From NCBI GenBank assembly GCA_011317545.1, contig WUJK01000004.1, forward strand, positions 1,426,001-1,490,000: a stretch of 64,000 nucleotides of DNA, given 5' to 3'. Of this stretch, positions 14,140-24,786 are shown piece after piece. The notes below the pieces were generated by a model, which had not been told where the DNA came from, did no database searches, and saw only the letters and a list, made by a program, of their open reading frames with translations. This DNA is from Coniella vitis (Eukaryota; Ascomycota; Sordariomycetes; Diaporthales; Schizoparmaceae). The position numbers and the translations under genes were made by a program. Every line of letters begins with the position of its first letter. Position 1 is the first letter of the stretch.

Positions 14140-15427
14140 ACACCTGTTATACTCCTCTGCTCTCTGAATCAGCAGATGTATCAACCTCCCACCGCAAAGG
14201 AGATGTTTCTGCTCATCAAAGGCAGGGGTTCTTCTTAGTCCTTGTCGACAGCTCTCTGTTCCGAATAACGATACTATGGCGGGTTATATATGATATATTG
14301 AGTACTAGAGCGTGCCTGAAATCTACAAGTGCCTCACCAGCAGTTGGTAACTACGAGACCATGCACATTTGCATTATGGAATTTACATTGCAGTGTGAGC
14401 AAACATCCATTCTACTATTCTTGTAGTTAGTTTTGCGGCTCTTGAACCATTGTGTAAAGTAACAAGGTTCATTATAAGTCGGTTGAAACAAATACTCTTA
14501 TTCATCCTACATAGCGTGAACTTCGCCACCAACAAAAGAATGGCAGCATATTGATGAGCGAAAAAGAAGTACACTTTAGTCCCCTTCGATGTGGCAGTTT
14601 TGGTATCCAGATATTCATAATGTCAAAACGGTGCTACTACAGTGTAGAATGCAAGTATATGTCAGCCTATAGGCTCGCGCAAGTAAAGTTAGTGTTGGAT
14701 ACATGTTGATTTAGAACCTTGAGAGCAGATATATCAGACTACAACAATTCTTTACACGTCTTCTTTGCGTAGCAATTAGATGAATGACAAGCACTCGTAC
14801 CTGTCTGGGCGGTTTCTTCCAGGTTCATTTCGAGGAGTCCGAAATTCACCATTTGCACCACTGTTGTCAGACGAAGCGAGCAGATACGTGAACGTTCGTG
14901 AGCTTCCTCGAATGCTTGTCAAACCAGAAGTCAAAGTTGGGAAAACATGTATCGTGGTGCGTATACGTTCTCGGGGCATAGACCCTTCTGGTTTCCGCGG
15001 CACCCACCTCAACCCATGCAAATAGACTCTGAATTTCTGATATTCAATCATTGAAAGTGGTCATTTCTTACTAGACTCTCACTACAAGAGCGGTATGCAG
15101 TCCTGGCGTATCAAAGTCTGATATCAGTAGAAGCAGACTGACTCTGCGATGCCAATAATGCAGACCAAGAACAGGACACGGGTCAGGGTATTTCGGACCA
15201 TCACAGACACCGAATTGATACTGAAATCGAGCCGGACACGGTCCTATATTGGTGATCCTCAATGCGGCAACATGTGCCACAGTGAAGCATAACAAATCAA
15301 ACATGGCATCTTTTCAACGGCACACTGCCAGATAAGACAGTTCAAGGTTCCCCCCACTGGCTTCACCACCAAAGCCGATATGTGCTCCTCCAGATGATCC
15401 TGCCTGATTTGAAGCCTTACTGCCTCA

Positions 15428-17098
15428 TCAAATGTCGAGCCTCGTTACAGTAGTCCTCTCATGTCTGCGACGGAAATACCTCGATGCTGCCGCCTCCCGT
15501 ACTCTGGTCTCGGCATCTAGCTTTTCCTTTGCCTGTCTCGCTAGCTCTTTGATAACATGCCTTGTGCTCTTGGTGAACGTATTGTACCAAGTAGCATGCG
15601 GCTTGCACCGTCTGCGGTCGCACGCACCTGCTGTCTCTTGGTGGAACACCTTGCCATTGATATCGGCCTCCTCTCGTGCATTCTGCAACTGCTCTTCGGT
15701 CCAGCTGCTCTCGACAACCAAGCTGTTTCCCTTGTAGATGGCCTCGCCCTGTGCAGACTTGACAAACACGGTGAATTCAACAGGGCAGCCGACCACGTCG
15801 AGACGCGAGTCGTAGCCGCATGTGTCCTTGTCAAAAAGGCCCTTTGCAATAGCGGTTTTGCGCCGCTCATTGGCAAGGTCCAGGAGTTGCTGCATCTTCT
15901 TGTTAAGCACAATCTCCTCGGCCAGTGCATACCGCTCTGCGGCAGAGGTGCTGAGGAAGGACTGCTCCTCGGGTGTGAGGACGAGCGTGTGGTCGACTGT
16001 CGACCAGAACTCGGACGGTACAGCTGTTGTTCGGTCAGAAGGCTGCGATGAGTGCCACGATGCGGGAAGAGCAGGCACAAAAAGCCCTGCCGGAGACTTA
16101 CCAAATGGTCTCTTGCCGATATACCATGGCTCCTCATCCTCAACCGACTGCTGCACGTTTGCGACATTCAACAGGCCCATGAACTTTTCTCTGGTCAGAT
16201 CCGCTTCTTTTGCCCTGAGTTTTCCGTTCTCAGGCAAGGAGCGCACGAGTTGCTCCCACCACTCATCTGCATGCTTGTCGCTGCAAAACACACTGTAACT
16301 TGCTGCGTCTCTCATGGCGCCCTTGATCCCTGCGTCTGACTCCTCGTAGATCCTGGCAGCATTGCAGCATCCCTCCAAGGTGCACGTCTTTCTGTACCGG
16401 GTGACATTGACCCCCTTTTCGTCTGTGCAACCAGGACAGACATAACGCACAATGAGCGCCTCGCCGATGGTCTTATCCACGCCGACGCATGCACCGTGAA
16501 ACCAGTCTTCGCACACATCGCAGCTTATCATCCAGCGGTGGTCGTCTGGGCCGCGGCAGATGCAATAGGGTCCGTGGTCAGACTCGTCCTCTTCGTCCCC
16601 GCTGGCACCTTCGACGTCGCTAGAGCCTGTGGTTGCCGGTGGTGGAGAGGATGCTGCGGATCCGGCCCCCAGACTCGACGACTTCTTACCTCCTGCCGGC
16701 CGAGATGATGAGGCTGCTGCTGCTGCTTTGGCGCCTCCACGCGCGCCCTTACCGCCACGAGAGCCCTTGCCAGTCCTGCGGTTGGTCGGCTTCTTGACCA
16801 GCGACGCGGTGCCTTTCTTCTTTGTCACGCGCGCTGGCCCAGAGACTTTTGTTGGCGGCGGTGCATCCTCCATGGGGCCGCCAGCCTGGGGCATTGATGG
16901 CGGCGGTGGCTGTGATGAGCGCAGGTCTGCTGCAGAATCTGGTACGTCGGCCATGGTGGCATCACCGTCCAGCCCGTTGCTGGTCTCCCTCTTGATGGCC
17001 AAATCCGGCGTTGCTGAGGCCTCGCCTTTGATATCAACGTCCATTTCGGTAGACGAGACTGCGTCTGGCGCAAAGCGCGGGTCTGTGAAAGGATCCAT
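15428..17098 (-). CDS. spp1: Set1/COMPASS complex subunit Spp1-like PHD-finger protein
   Basis: Single-exon protein of 556 aa. The frame is open six codons further upstream only through a GTG, so the first ATG at 17098 (MDPFTDPRF) is taken as the start. The N-terminal 170 residues are disordered, Ser/Pro-rich, then Lys/Arg/Gly-rich. A PHD finger lies at about residues 175-224 (YCICRG...MISCDVCEDWFHGACVG...YVCPGC). Next comes a second Cys-rich unit (about 235-275: CTLEGCCNAARI and YSVFCSDKH), as in the Spp1/CFP1 family. The C-terminal half is helical. Spp1 reads H3K4me3 and supports H3K4 methylation by Set1 in the nucleus; that role is known for the family and inferred here. The gene is divergent from sco1 across a 463-bp shared promoter. 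Confidence 0.85.
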   Translation of the reverse strand: MDPFTDPRFAPDAVSSTEMDVDIKGEASATPDLAIKRETSNGLDGDATMADVPDSAADLRSSQPPPPSMPQAGGPMEDAPPPTKVSGPARVTKKKGTASLVKKPTNRRTGKGSRGGKGARGGAKAAAAASSSRPAGGKKSSSLGAGSAASSPPPATTGSSDVEGASGDEEDESDHGPYCICRGPDDHRWMISCDVCEDWFHGACVGVDKTIGEALIVRYVCPGCTDEKGVNVTRYRKTCTLEGCCNAARIYEESDAGIKGAMRDAASYSVFCSDKHADEWWEQLVRSLPENGKLRAKEADLTREKFMGLLNVANVQQSVEDEEPWYIGKRPFGKSPAGLFVPALPASWHSSQPSDRTTAVPSEFWSTVDHTLVLTPEEQSFLSTSAAERYALAEEIVLNKKMQQLLDLANERRKTAIAKGLFDKDTCGYDSRLDVVGCPVEFTVFVKSAQGEAIYKGNSLVVESSWTEEQLQNAREEADINGKVFHQETAGACDRRRCKPHATWYNTFTKSTRHVIKELARQAKEKLDAETRVREAAASRYFRRRHERTTVTRLDI

Positions 17099-17561
17099 GG
17101 CCAATATTCCTCCCACAGCTGGCTTTTACCAGCCAAAATCGAACCGGCCTGTGTTGATGAGGTCCCTCTGGAGTAATGGATAGTACTGGGAATCACTTCA
17201 TTTTATAAAATCAAGAAAATGCAATACAAAGTCAAGGGTGAAAGTGTACTGTGCAAACGGTTGTCGTTCCCATTCTCCGAGTGTTTACAGAATTGGAGGC
17301 GAAGAGACTGCAGCTTTGATTGGCTAGCTGGGATCGCTTGCCCCACCTGTCCATCGCCAGCAGGGGCCCGCGTTTCGGCAGACAGGGAGGCCCTGCAAGT
17401 CTCGAGAAGCCTAGACGCGAAAGCTCTCCCAAAGCCAAACTTTACCGTGGTGTGAGAAAAAAGTGACGGAAGACCATCTCTTCCCTCTCTCTGCACAGCT
17501 CTTCACCCTCTGCGCGCCTCACCGAACAGGGCCCCCCTCGCACGACCTGACCTCAGATAAC
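17099..17561. promoter_or_regulatory. Divergent promoter of spp1 and sco1 with two inverted CCAAT boxes
   Basis: The interval between the two start codons is 463 bp. ATTGG (CCAAT on the minus strand) occurs at 17292-17296 and 17319-17323. CCAAT is the site of the fungal HAP complex, which controls many respiratory genes, so a link to sco1 is plausible. Binding is inferred, and a pentamer occurs often by chance. Confidence 0.45.
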
Positions 17562-18583
17562 ATGTCTCGCTCAATGGCACCCTCAAGGACATTGCTGCGC
17601 AGCTTCCAAGAGCTTGCAGTCCCAGCACAACCAAGCCGGCGCTTCCTTTCGTCGGCGCAAAGCTCCTCCGCAAAGAGGCCTGCCGCACAGTCAGCCAGCC
17701 GCCACCACCACCAACGGCACCAGCCCCTCGTTCAAAAGCGATTCAAGTACAAGTCTGTGGAGGAGGCCAAGAGCAGATATTCAGTAGGGGTACGGAAAGA
17801 AGAAGAAGAAAACCCTTTTCTTCGCGGTACAAGAAAGCTAACCTGTGGTTTCGTGCGCCGATCTAGCCCTTTTCCTGGAAAGCTGCGGTAATCTTCGTTG
17901 CGACCGCCGCTGGTTTGATGTGGTATTTTGAGTCCGAGAAGGAACGCATGCAAAAGAAGCGGATAGCGGAGGCAAACAAGGCGATTGGAAAGCCTAAAGT
18001 GGGAGGCTCATTCAACCTAGTGGACCAGAATGGCAAGCCATATACAGACGCGGATATGAAGGGGCGGTACAGCTTGGTGAGTTTCATTAGGGCACGGCCC
18101 AATGAGGACATGGAATGCATCAAAGTGCTGACCCAATTCTTACTCTACTAGGTCTACTTTGGCTTCACACACTGCCCCGACATCTGCCCCGAGGAGCTGG
18201 ACAAGATGGCCATCATGTTTGACCACGTGGAAAAGGAAGTACCGGGCACACTGAACGGTGTCTTTGTGACCTGCGATCCTGCGCGCGACGGGCCGGCGGA
18301 GCTGAAGCAGTACTTGTCCGAGTTTCACCCCAAGTTCGTGGGCTTGACGGGGACATATGACGATATCAAGGCCATGTGCAAGGCTTACAGAGTCTATTTC
18401 AGCACACCTTCCAAGGTTGCGCCAGGACAGGACTACCTGGTCGACCACAGCATCTACTTCTACTTGATGGATCCCGAGGGCGATTTTGTCGAGGCGCTGG
18501 GCCGGCAGCACTCGCCTCAAGAGGGCGCTCGGATCATAACGGGGCACATCAAGAGCTGGAATGGGGAGCTGAAGAAGGCATGA
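17562..18583 (+). CDS. sco1: SCO1-like mitochondrial copper chaperone
   Basis: Predicted 289-aa inner-membrane protein that delivers copper to cytochrome c oxidase subunit 2. Exons are 17562-17789, 17867-18076 and 18152-18583; both introns are phase 0 with GT...AG ends. Residues 1-76 are Ser/Arg/Ala/Gln-rich with few acidic residues, as in a mitochondrial presequence. A membrane segment follows at about residues 79-97 (WKAAVIFVATAAGLMWYF). The thioredoxin-like domain has the copper ligands C154 and C158 in THCPDICPEE and H245 in YLVDHSIYFYL. The ATG at 17562 (MSRSMAPSRT) is preferred over upstream non-ATG codons because it starts the presequence. Both key Cys and the His are present, so it should be functional. 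Confidence 0.93.
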
Positions 18584-19912
18584 GGGCTTTGCGCAAGGCT
18601 TCTTAACTCTCCACTCTCTCGCGCACGCCGAGGATGGATTCCGCAAAGACGGCAATCCGAGCATCTGTGTACATTGTACCATACCATGGCAAACACGCCA
18701 GAAGTTGGAGAGGATGGCCAACATACAACATACCAGGGCAGAATTCACAATGCATATCTCGGGAATCCGCATCCGCATTTGCATGGTAGGTATACCATGC
18801 CACACTGGACCCATGCAGAGATGAGATGCTAGATCAGGGTAGATGCAAACAGGACCCTGCAGCCCACGGGAGCGATGCAATCACGCCATCCGTGGAATGG
18901 GACCTGGGTTCGCAGTTGCAGCTCTTGGGCGTGCCTGATGTGCACAGAAGTAACACAAACCATGGCAGTATGACGGTCAATGAGCGCCAAGCAGTGATAC
19001 ACAGTGCACGGCTGCGTGCCAATGATTGCATGGTACCTTATCAAAATGTCAGCCACTGAGAGATTCCATGATAATCTCGGGGGGATGCACAACATAGTGC
19101 AGATTGAATGGCTCGTAATAATCCAATGATTGCATATCTATCTACCTGAATCTTGTTGGCGTATTTAGGTCCCAGGTTCCAGGGTACATAGTACACCCTG
19201 GTGCAGATGAAACGTCGTGATGGCATTCTGCTTTGTCCACGTGAATATTTCCCAACCCAACGTAATGGTACGGGTAAAGGTTACGTCACTTATCGGCCCC
19301 AACCGACAGCCGCATTCCTGCTGGCGGGCTGGTGGGTGCCTTTGCACTTTCCAAACACGCTGCGGATGAAAAATGCTTTGAACCCTGCCCCGTCTGGTCT
19401 GACTAGTCGGTCGTACCTGCTCTGCTCACATCTACTATTCGTAGCGCCAAGCCGAAACAGGCCTCGCCTACCTGCGAAAAGAAAGTGTGGTTTGTTCTAC
19501 TCTGCTCATCTGTCCTCGCGCCAAATCTCAACCTCGAGCTCGACCTCAGCCTACCCACCTCGCCCACCACCTCGCCCCGCCGTTCTTCTGACCGAAACCA
19601 CAGCCGACGAGTTTGCGCCGGCTGATAGTCTATACACCAGACGGCCGATTCGTCCTTTGCGTAGCTTTGCGACAACCGCATCCAGCCTTGGGTGTCCCTG
19701 CATCACCTCGTTTCTCCCCACACTCCCACCCTGGGTCCACAGCTTTCTCCGGCCTCGTCACTGCATCGCTGATTCTGCTCTGTCATACAGCGCGGCCGCT
19801 TGAAACTCCACGGTGCGCATGTCTCGAACACCTGAACGGCTTCACAGACATCCTGTCCGACACTAACCCCCAAAGTTTGACTAGCCGCCACGCACCGGGC
19901 CGCTCTGCAGAA
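18584..19912. other. Intergenic: sco1 3' end and choline kinase promoter/leader
   Basis: No gene is supported. A CT-rich leader precedes the choline kinase ATG from about 19480. A 200-codon open frame at 19201-19803 (no domain, not starting at an ATG in good context) probably reflects this base composition. The sequence CAGGGTACATAGTACACCCTG at 19180-19200 is an imperfect palindrome containing the recurring GTACATAGTAC motif (19184-19194). Confidence 0.6.
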
Positions 19913-22770
19913 ATGTCCACGCCCACGCCTCCAATTCTCAATGCTCAAGGGCAACCCATCCGGTCTGCTCTCAAGTCTGAGGACGATGTCTCGCGCACGC
20001 CTCCCGCCGGGCCGGTGAAGGGTAAGTCACCATTGTCTTGTCTTACTCCCCACCGCTATGCTGTTGCCCTCGTCTTGTTACACCGTCTGTCCTGTGGCTC
20101 TTGTTCCTGATTGTCCAAATTATGGCACAGCGCAAGTGCTGACAATCAGGTTTTGCCTTGGCTTTATTGCAGTGCTCTCAGTCGGGTGAGCCTAGATTCT
20201 TGACTCGAGTATATCCTTACACTGCTGGGAGCCTCTTCGCCGCGGTCAGGACGGGGAGGGCAGTCAGATGCTGGGTTCGGACAGTATAGCAAGCCTGTTC
20301 TCGTGGCCACCTTACTGTCCAGGATTGCTCAATTTCTGGCAGAGTCTATACTGACAACCGAATACCTGTAGCCGTTCAGATTTCTGAACCTGAGCCCCTG
20401 CCTGAGGAGCCCCACTTCAAGAGACAATACGCTGCCAGTGTGAGCGGGAAACGCTTGAGTGGAAGACCAGCCATGCCTACAACCAGCTCTTCACGTTCAT
20501 CACTGCTGGCTAGCGCTAGCAGCGAGTTTCTAGACCCTCATAAACACCAGAGCGGCGGCTCAACAGCCCATTCGCAAAGCGATGACCAGCTCCATGGTGA
20601 TGGCAGCGGCGACCACCAGCAGCAGAGCTCAGCTCGTCACCATTCCCACAGGGCCGACCACGTTTCGGAACATTTACTGTCGCAGATTGCGGAATGGCTA
20701 CAGCGAGAGAAAGCCAAGCGGGAAACCAGGAAGCCCAGGAGACATCATCTTCGGCGGAGGCACAACAAGCCGCAATCTCAAGAAGAGCCCGTGCCTGAGC
20801 AGCCAGAGCCTGATGTCGAAATTTCGCTTGAACGGACGACTTCTGCCGATTCCAATTGCAGCGATGTCTCTTTGGACCGCCTACAACGCATCTTGGAGAC
20901 CAGTATGGCTGCCTTGGGCCTAAACTCGATACCGCAACCTGGCACCAAGCTTGGCAGACGGCTATCTCATCGGAGCAAGAAACATGCTTCGCGGTCGACC
21001 TTGCATTTGTCTCGCGCGGCCTCGTCAGACACGGACTATGTAGATGGTGATGCCATTGTTCCTAGCTGTGATGCCATCCTCGACAACACTCAAACTCTGA
21101 AGTACAGCCAAGGAAGCACCGATGACTCTATTTCAGTCTGCAGTAGGCGCGAAGAAAAAGAAAAGCAAGTGTGGATGACATTCAAGCATGAGATCATTCG
21201 CTTGGCACATACTCTGAGACTGAAGGGGTGGAGACGTGTACCATTGGATGCAGGCGACGACATTGCAGTCGAACGCTTGAGCGGCGCTCTTACCAACGCA
21301 GTCTACGTCGTGACGCCGCCTCGGGAATTACCTGAGGCGACTGAACACATTACAAAGAAACAGCCACCAAAGCTTCTGTTGCGCATCTATGGTCCCAACG
21401 TGGAACATCTCATCGATCGCGAAAACGAGCTCATGATCCTCAAGCGGCTTGCAAGGAAGAAGATTGGTCCAAGGCTATTGGGAACATTCAAAAACGGCCG
21501 GTTCGAACAATATTTCAATGCTGTACCCTTGACCCCAGATCTTTTGCGCGAACCTGGCACTTCCAAGCAGATTGCGAAGCGTATGCGTGAACTACACGAT
21601 GGTGTCGACCTACTGGAGGAGGAAAGAGACGAGGGCCCTACAGTTTTCAAGAATTGGGACAACTGGCTGGAGAATGTCGAGAAGAGGTCAATCTACCTCG
21701 ACCAACAGGTATCTGCTCCACGATCCGAAGCCTCGAATGAGTCTCTTGATGCTCGTGAATACGTATGCGGCACAGACTGGTCTACATTCAAGTCCACGGT
21801 CGACAAGTACCGCGAATTCTTAATCAAGTCATACGGGGGCTCATCAGAAATTCGGAAGAGGCTCGTATTTGCGCACAATGATGTGAGATGCCGATTCCCA
21901 GCTCAGCTTGCCCCGTTCGATGGTTACTAACAGTTTGCTCAGACTCAATACGGCAATATCTTGCGCATACAACCAGACGATGAGCGCTCCCCGCTTCTCC
22001 AGCCTGAGAACGAGCACAAACAGCTTGTGGTCATTGATTTTGAATATGCCTCTGCCAATCTGCCCGGGCTTGAATTCGCCAACCATTTCACCGAATGGGC
22101 ATACAACTACCACGATGCGACAGCGCCCTTTGCATGCAACGTCGGTCCGTGCTACCCGACTCTCGAAGAGCAACAACGCTTCATCAGAGCCTACATCAAC
22201 CACCGGCCCAAGCTAGTCTCCACTTCATCATCCTCCGTATCCGATGACGTGACGCCATCTGGAACGCCCCTCTTGGGCGCTCAACAAACGCCGACTCCAA
22301 GCTCGAGCTCCATTGTGGATTTTATGCTGGACGCGCGCGTCCCGCCCGGCGGATGGAAGGAAGAGGAACGCCGTGCAGCGGAACTGGTCGATGCCAAAGT
22401 CGAGGAACTGATTCGGGAGACGCGGCTTTGGCGCGCTATGAACAGCGCACAGTGGGTTGCCTGGGGAATCATACAGGCCAAGATCCCCGGTTACACGGAC
22501 GTGGACTATGAGCCAGCACCGCGTTCTCCTGTAGGATCCGAGTCGACGGTCGTTGATGAGACTGGGAGTGCTGTTCCCGCTGCTGCTGCTGCTGCTGCTG
22601 CGGCGGCGGCGGCGGCGGCGGCGGGCGAGGAGGAAGAAGGCTTTGATTACTTGGCCTATGCGAACGACCGGGCGCTCTTTTTCTGGGGAGATGTGGTTCA
22701 GCTGGGGCTTGTCAAGGCGGAGGAGCTGCCGGAAACGTTGAGGAAGGGTATTAAGGTTTTGGAGTATTGA
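19913..22770 (+). CDS. Choline kinase (choline/ethanolamine kinase family)
   Basis: 815-aa cytosolic kinase that would phosphorylate choline in the first step of the CDP-choline (Kennedy) pathway. Exons are 19913-20021, 20372-21882 and 21943-22770; intron 1 is long (350 bp). A conserved fungal N-terminal segment (KRQYAASVSGKRLSG) is followed by a long Ser/His/Arg-rich disordered region. The kinase domain begins near KHEIIRLAHTLRLKGWRRVP, with the nucleotide loop in RLSGALTNAVY. The catalytic Brenner motif HNDTQYGN spans residues 538-545 across intron 2, and the metal-binding IDFE lies at 571-574. Near the C-terminus there is a run of 15 Ala encoded by (GCT)7(GCG)8 followed by Glu. It is longer than the yeast enzyme because of the disordered inserts. 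Choline versus ethanolamine preference cannot be read from sequence. Confidence 0.9.
22579..22623 (+). repeat. Trinucleotide repeat (GCT)7(GCG)8 coding for Ala15
   Basis: The repeat is in frame inside the choline kinase C-terminal region, directly before a Glu-rich patch. It is likely to vary in length between strains. Confidence 0.93.
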
Positions 22771-24210
22771 TTTTGGAGGTTATTGTCTTTTGAGTCATTG
22801 AATACAGAATTGGTCAAGAAGCGGCGGGAATAAGATGGTAGGCCTCAATAGTGTAATTCCTCAAATACAGTAAGTATACTATGATTATGACAATGGCCTA
22901 TGCTGCATCCTGACCGCACTGGAAGCTTTGAGAGCACACCTGCGGTTTCTGGATACAGAGCGGACTCTTGGATGAGGGCGATTCCTCATATGCCTTGTCT
23001 CTTCCATCCAGTCAAGTGGAATTGTTTGCAAAGATGTACATTTATTCCAAAGGGGGTATTCATGAGCTAATGAGCCTCTCCTCTCCAGACAACCAGAGCC
23101 TTTCCTCGTACACAAGCCATAGACCTAGGTATATAGGACACAAGGCCAACGCAGGATAGAAAAGCACATGGTATACAAGCACGACGTAAATTGAACCAAG
23201 AAAAAGAAAATGAACCACCACAAACAAAATCGCTGCCAAACAGTTTCGCTTATAAACAACAAAAAGAAATAAGCCAACAAAAAAAATGAAACAGGTGTAC
23301 TGATACAACAGTAAGTAGAGAAAACAGATGGTCAAGGCCATATATATATATGATGTAAAAAAAGAACGAGTGGGAATAAAGACATTATCATTGAAACCGC
23401 ATAAGCTGGGGCATTAGTAGTCGTCGTCATTGGCCGATCGTCGTAAGTATCTTGTGCCGTGAGGCCGATTCCAAGGGAGGAGTCATGATCCCTTTCTCTT
23501 TGTGCATCTCTGGGTTTTTCGTTCCCTTTGTATTGTGATTTTGTGGGGGGGGGGGCCAATTCTTTCCATACGAGAGATGATTTTGCTTTGGTTCATATGT
23601 CACTCGTGTCTTCTTTCCATCTATCAGCCGCGAGGCGCAAGATGCAATCTCGTAATTCCGTCCTTTCGTCTTGTTGCGAACCCGTAGTCGTCTATCGAGG
23701 TCGTTGCTCGTGGGCAAAGTCGAGTCCTCGTCTACGACTCGCGGCTTAATGATGATCTGTCTTCCTGCCGCCGATGGTAGCTCGAGGAGTATTTTGGCGC
23801 AACTCATGCGTTGAGGGTATTGAGCTAGCTGCAGTGCTGTTGACTCCCGCGCTCACATGCTCTCTGAAAAACAATGTTATGCTATGATGTCGACTCCATG
23901 ATTGCCTCCCCACCAATCGCCTTCGCTTGCAGGAGGATGGTGTATGTGTACTGAGCGCTGTCGCGCTATTATCTGCTCAGAGTGAGCCTTGGAACCTTGG
24001 CCTTGAACAGCACCATGAGCGCAAGCTCTTTGTCCGAGGCTGATGGCAGCCAATTTGGTCGCCGTTGATACTCCACGCTTATGTCAAATTACTGGTCTCC
24101 ATGATACGTAGCATGTGTCGTTACGTCTGTGCTCTTTCTGTTTGGTCTTGCTGCCTTGCCTCCATCTTGTTTTCTCTTGTATGTTCTGCACCAGTATTCA
24201 AGCGGTTCCA
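22771..24210. other. Convergent intergenic region; no supported gene
   Basis: It separates the choline kinase end from the CNL1-like end, so it holds two 3' UTRs. Short frames only; an (AT)n stretch at about 23340-23352 and a G10 run at about 23545-23554. No RNA gene recognised. Confidence 0.6.
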
Positions 24211-24786
24211 TCAATGCCTTTCTCTGCGTGACGACGTATGGTGCGATGAATGAGAATGTCTCGAGTGTCCATGGGCGTGTCTGCTGCTGCTACCACCCGA
24301 GTGGTGCCCTCCACTCCGGGACGAGCTCGTGTGAGACGTCTCCAGGGCGCGCTCCATTTCTTGAACCCTTTGTCGGTATTCCCTCACAATGTCTCTAATG
24401 TGGCGTATGCGGTCGAATTCCACCTCGAGTTCGTCGATTTGGGCCATGATTAGGTGAAATCTGCGAATTTCGGCATCGGCATTGTCGATAAGATCTCCGG
24501 CTTGGTCATAGACGCTCATGGTAACCAGCTGCGATTGCTCTGTCAGGTGGTCAAGCTGCTGGGAAATTTGCTGCATTAGCCGCTCAAAATGACGTCCCAG
24601 TTGTGCTAGCGAGCCAGAGTCGAGGAGCAGCAAGCCTTGCGAGGAAGCGCGACTTGCGGCGCGTGAAGAACTGGACCCGCCTGCGGCCGCCTCGCGCTGT
24701 GCGTGTTGAAGAGCTGCGACCTCGTCACTCGAGAGACCTAGTTGCGATACAGACACTGCATGTGGGGCTTGAGACGTTGAAGACAT
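24211..24786 (-). CDS. Probable BLOC-1 subunit CNL1-like small coiled-coil protein
   Basis: 191-aa protein from a single exon. The ATG at 24786 (MSSTSQAPHAV) is the first ATG; an upstream TTG in frame is not used. The N-terminus is Ser/Ala-rich, followed by LLLLDSGSLAQLGRHFERLM and a helical, heptad-like region to about residue 150 (DAEIRRFHLIMAQIDELEVE, FDRIRHIRDIVREYRQRV). The tail is a Ser/His/Arg-rich low-complexity segment. The helical core matches my memory of fungal CNL1, a subunit of the BLOC-1 complex acting in endosomal trafficking. Assignment rests on this motif only. The alternative is an unrelated short coiled-coil protein. Confidence 0.65.
   Translation of the reverse strand: MSSTSQAPHAVSVSQLGLSSDEVAALQHAQREAAAGGSSSSRAASRASSQGLLLLDSGSLAQLGRHFERLMQQISQQLDHLTEQSQLVTMSVYDQAGDLIDNADAEIRRFHLIMAQIDELEVEFDRIRHIRDIVREYRQRVQEMERALETSHTSSSRSGGHHSGGSSSRHAHGHSRHSHSSHHTSSRRERH

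Larger units (their letters stand above)
5443..15427. other. 10-kb gene-poor region with low-complexity tracts
   Basis: No gene is supported on either strand. The first part is presumably the flbC 3' UTR. It contains a C11 run plus CT-rich tract (6203-6270), (CACAG)n at about 6946-6965, a T11A13 block (7234-7257), many T-rich and G-rich runs, a 13-bp-arm inverted repeat at 14112-14139, and an AT-rich patch at about 13.8-14.8 kb. The longest frame (10506-11069, minus, 187 codons) has no recognisable domain. A minus-strand frame at 15071-15304 starts with ATG and is Cys/Pro-containing, but has no clear signal peptide or family match, so it is not called. Confidence 0.6.

Noticed and set aside
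15071..15304. Small Cys/Pro-containing secreted protein on the minus strand
   Set aside because: The hydrophobic start is weak as a signal peptide, Cys spacing matches no family I know, and no splice partner was found.
17099..17116. Six-codon upstream extension of Spp1
   Set aside because: It depends on a GTG start; the first ATG is at 17098.
18140..18880. 246-codon minus-strand open frame
   Set aside because: Antisense to sco1 exon 3; no domain.
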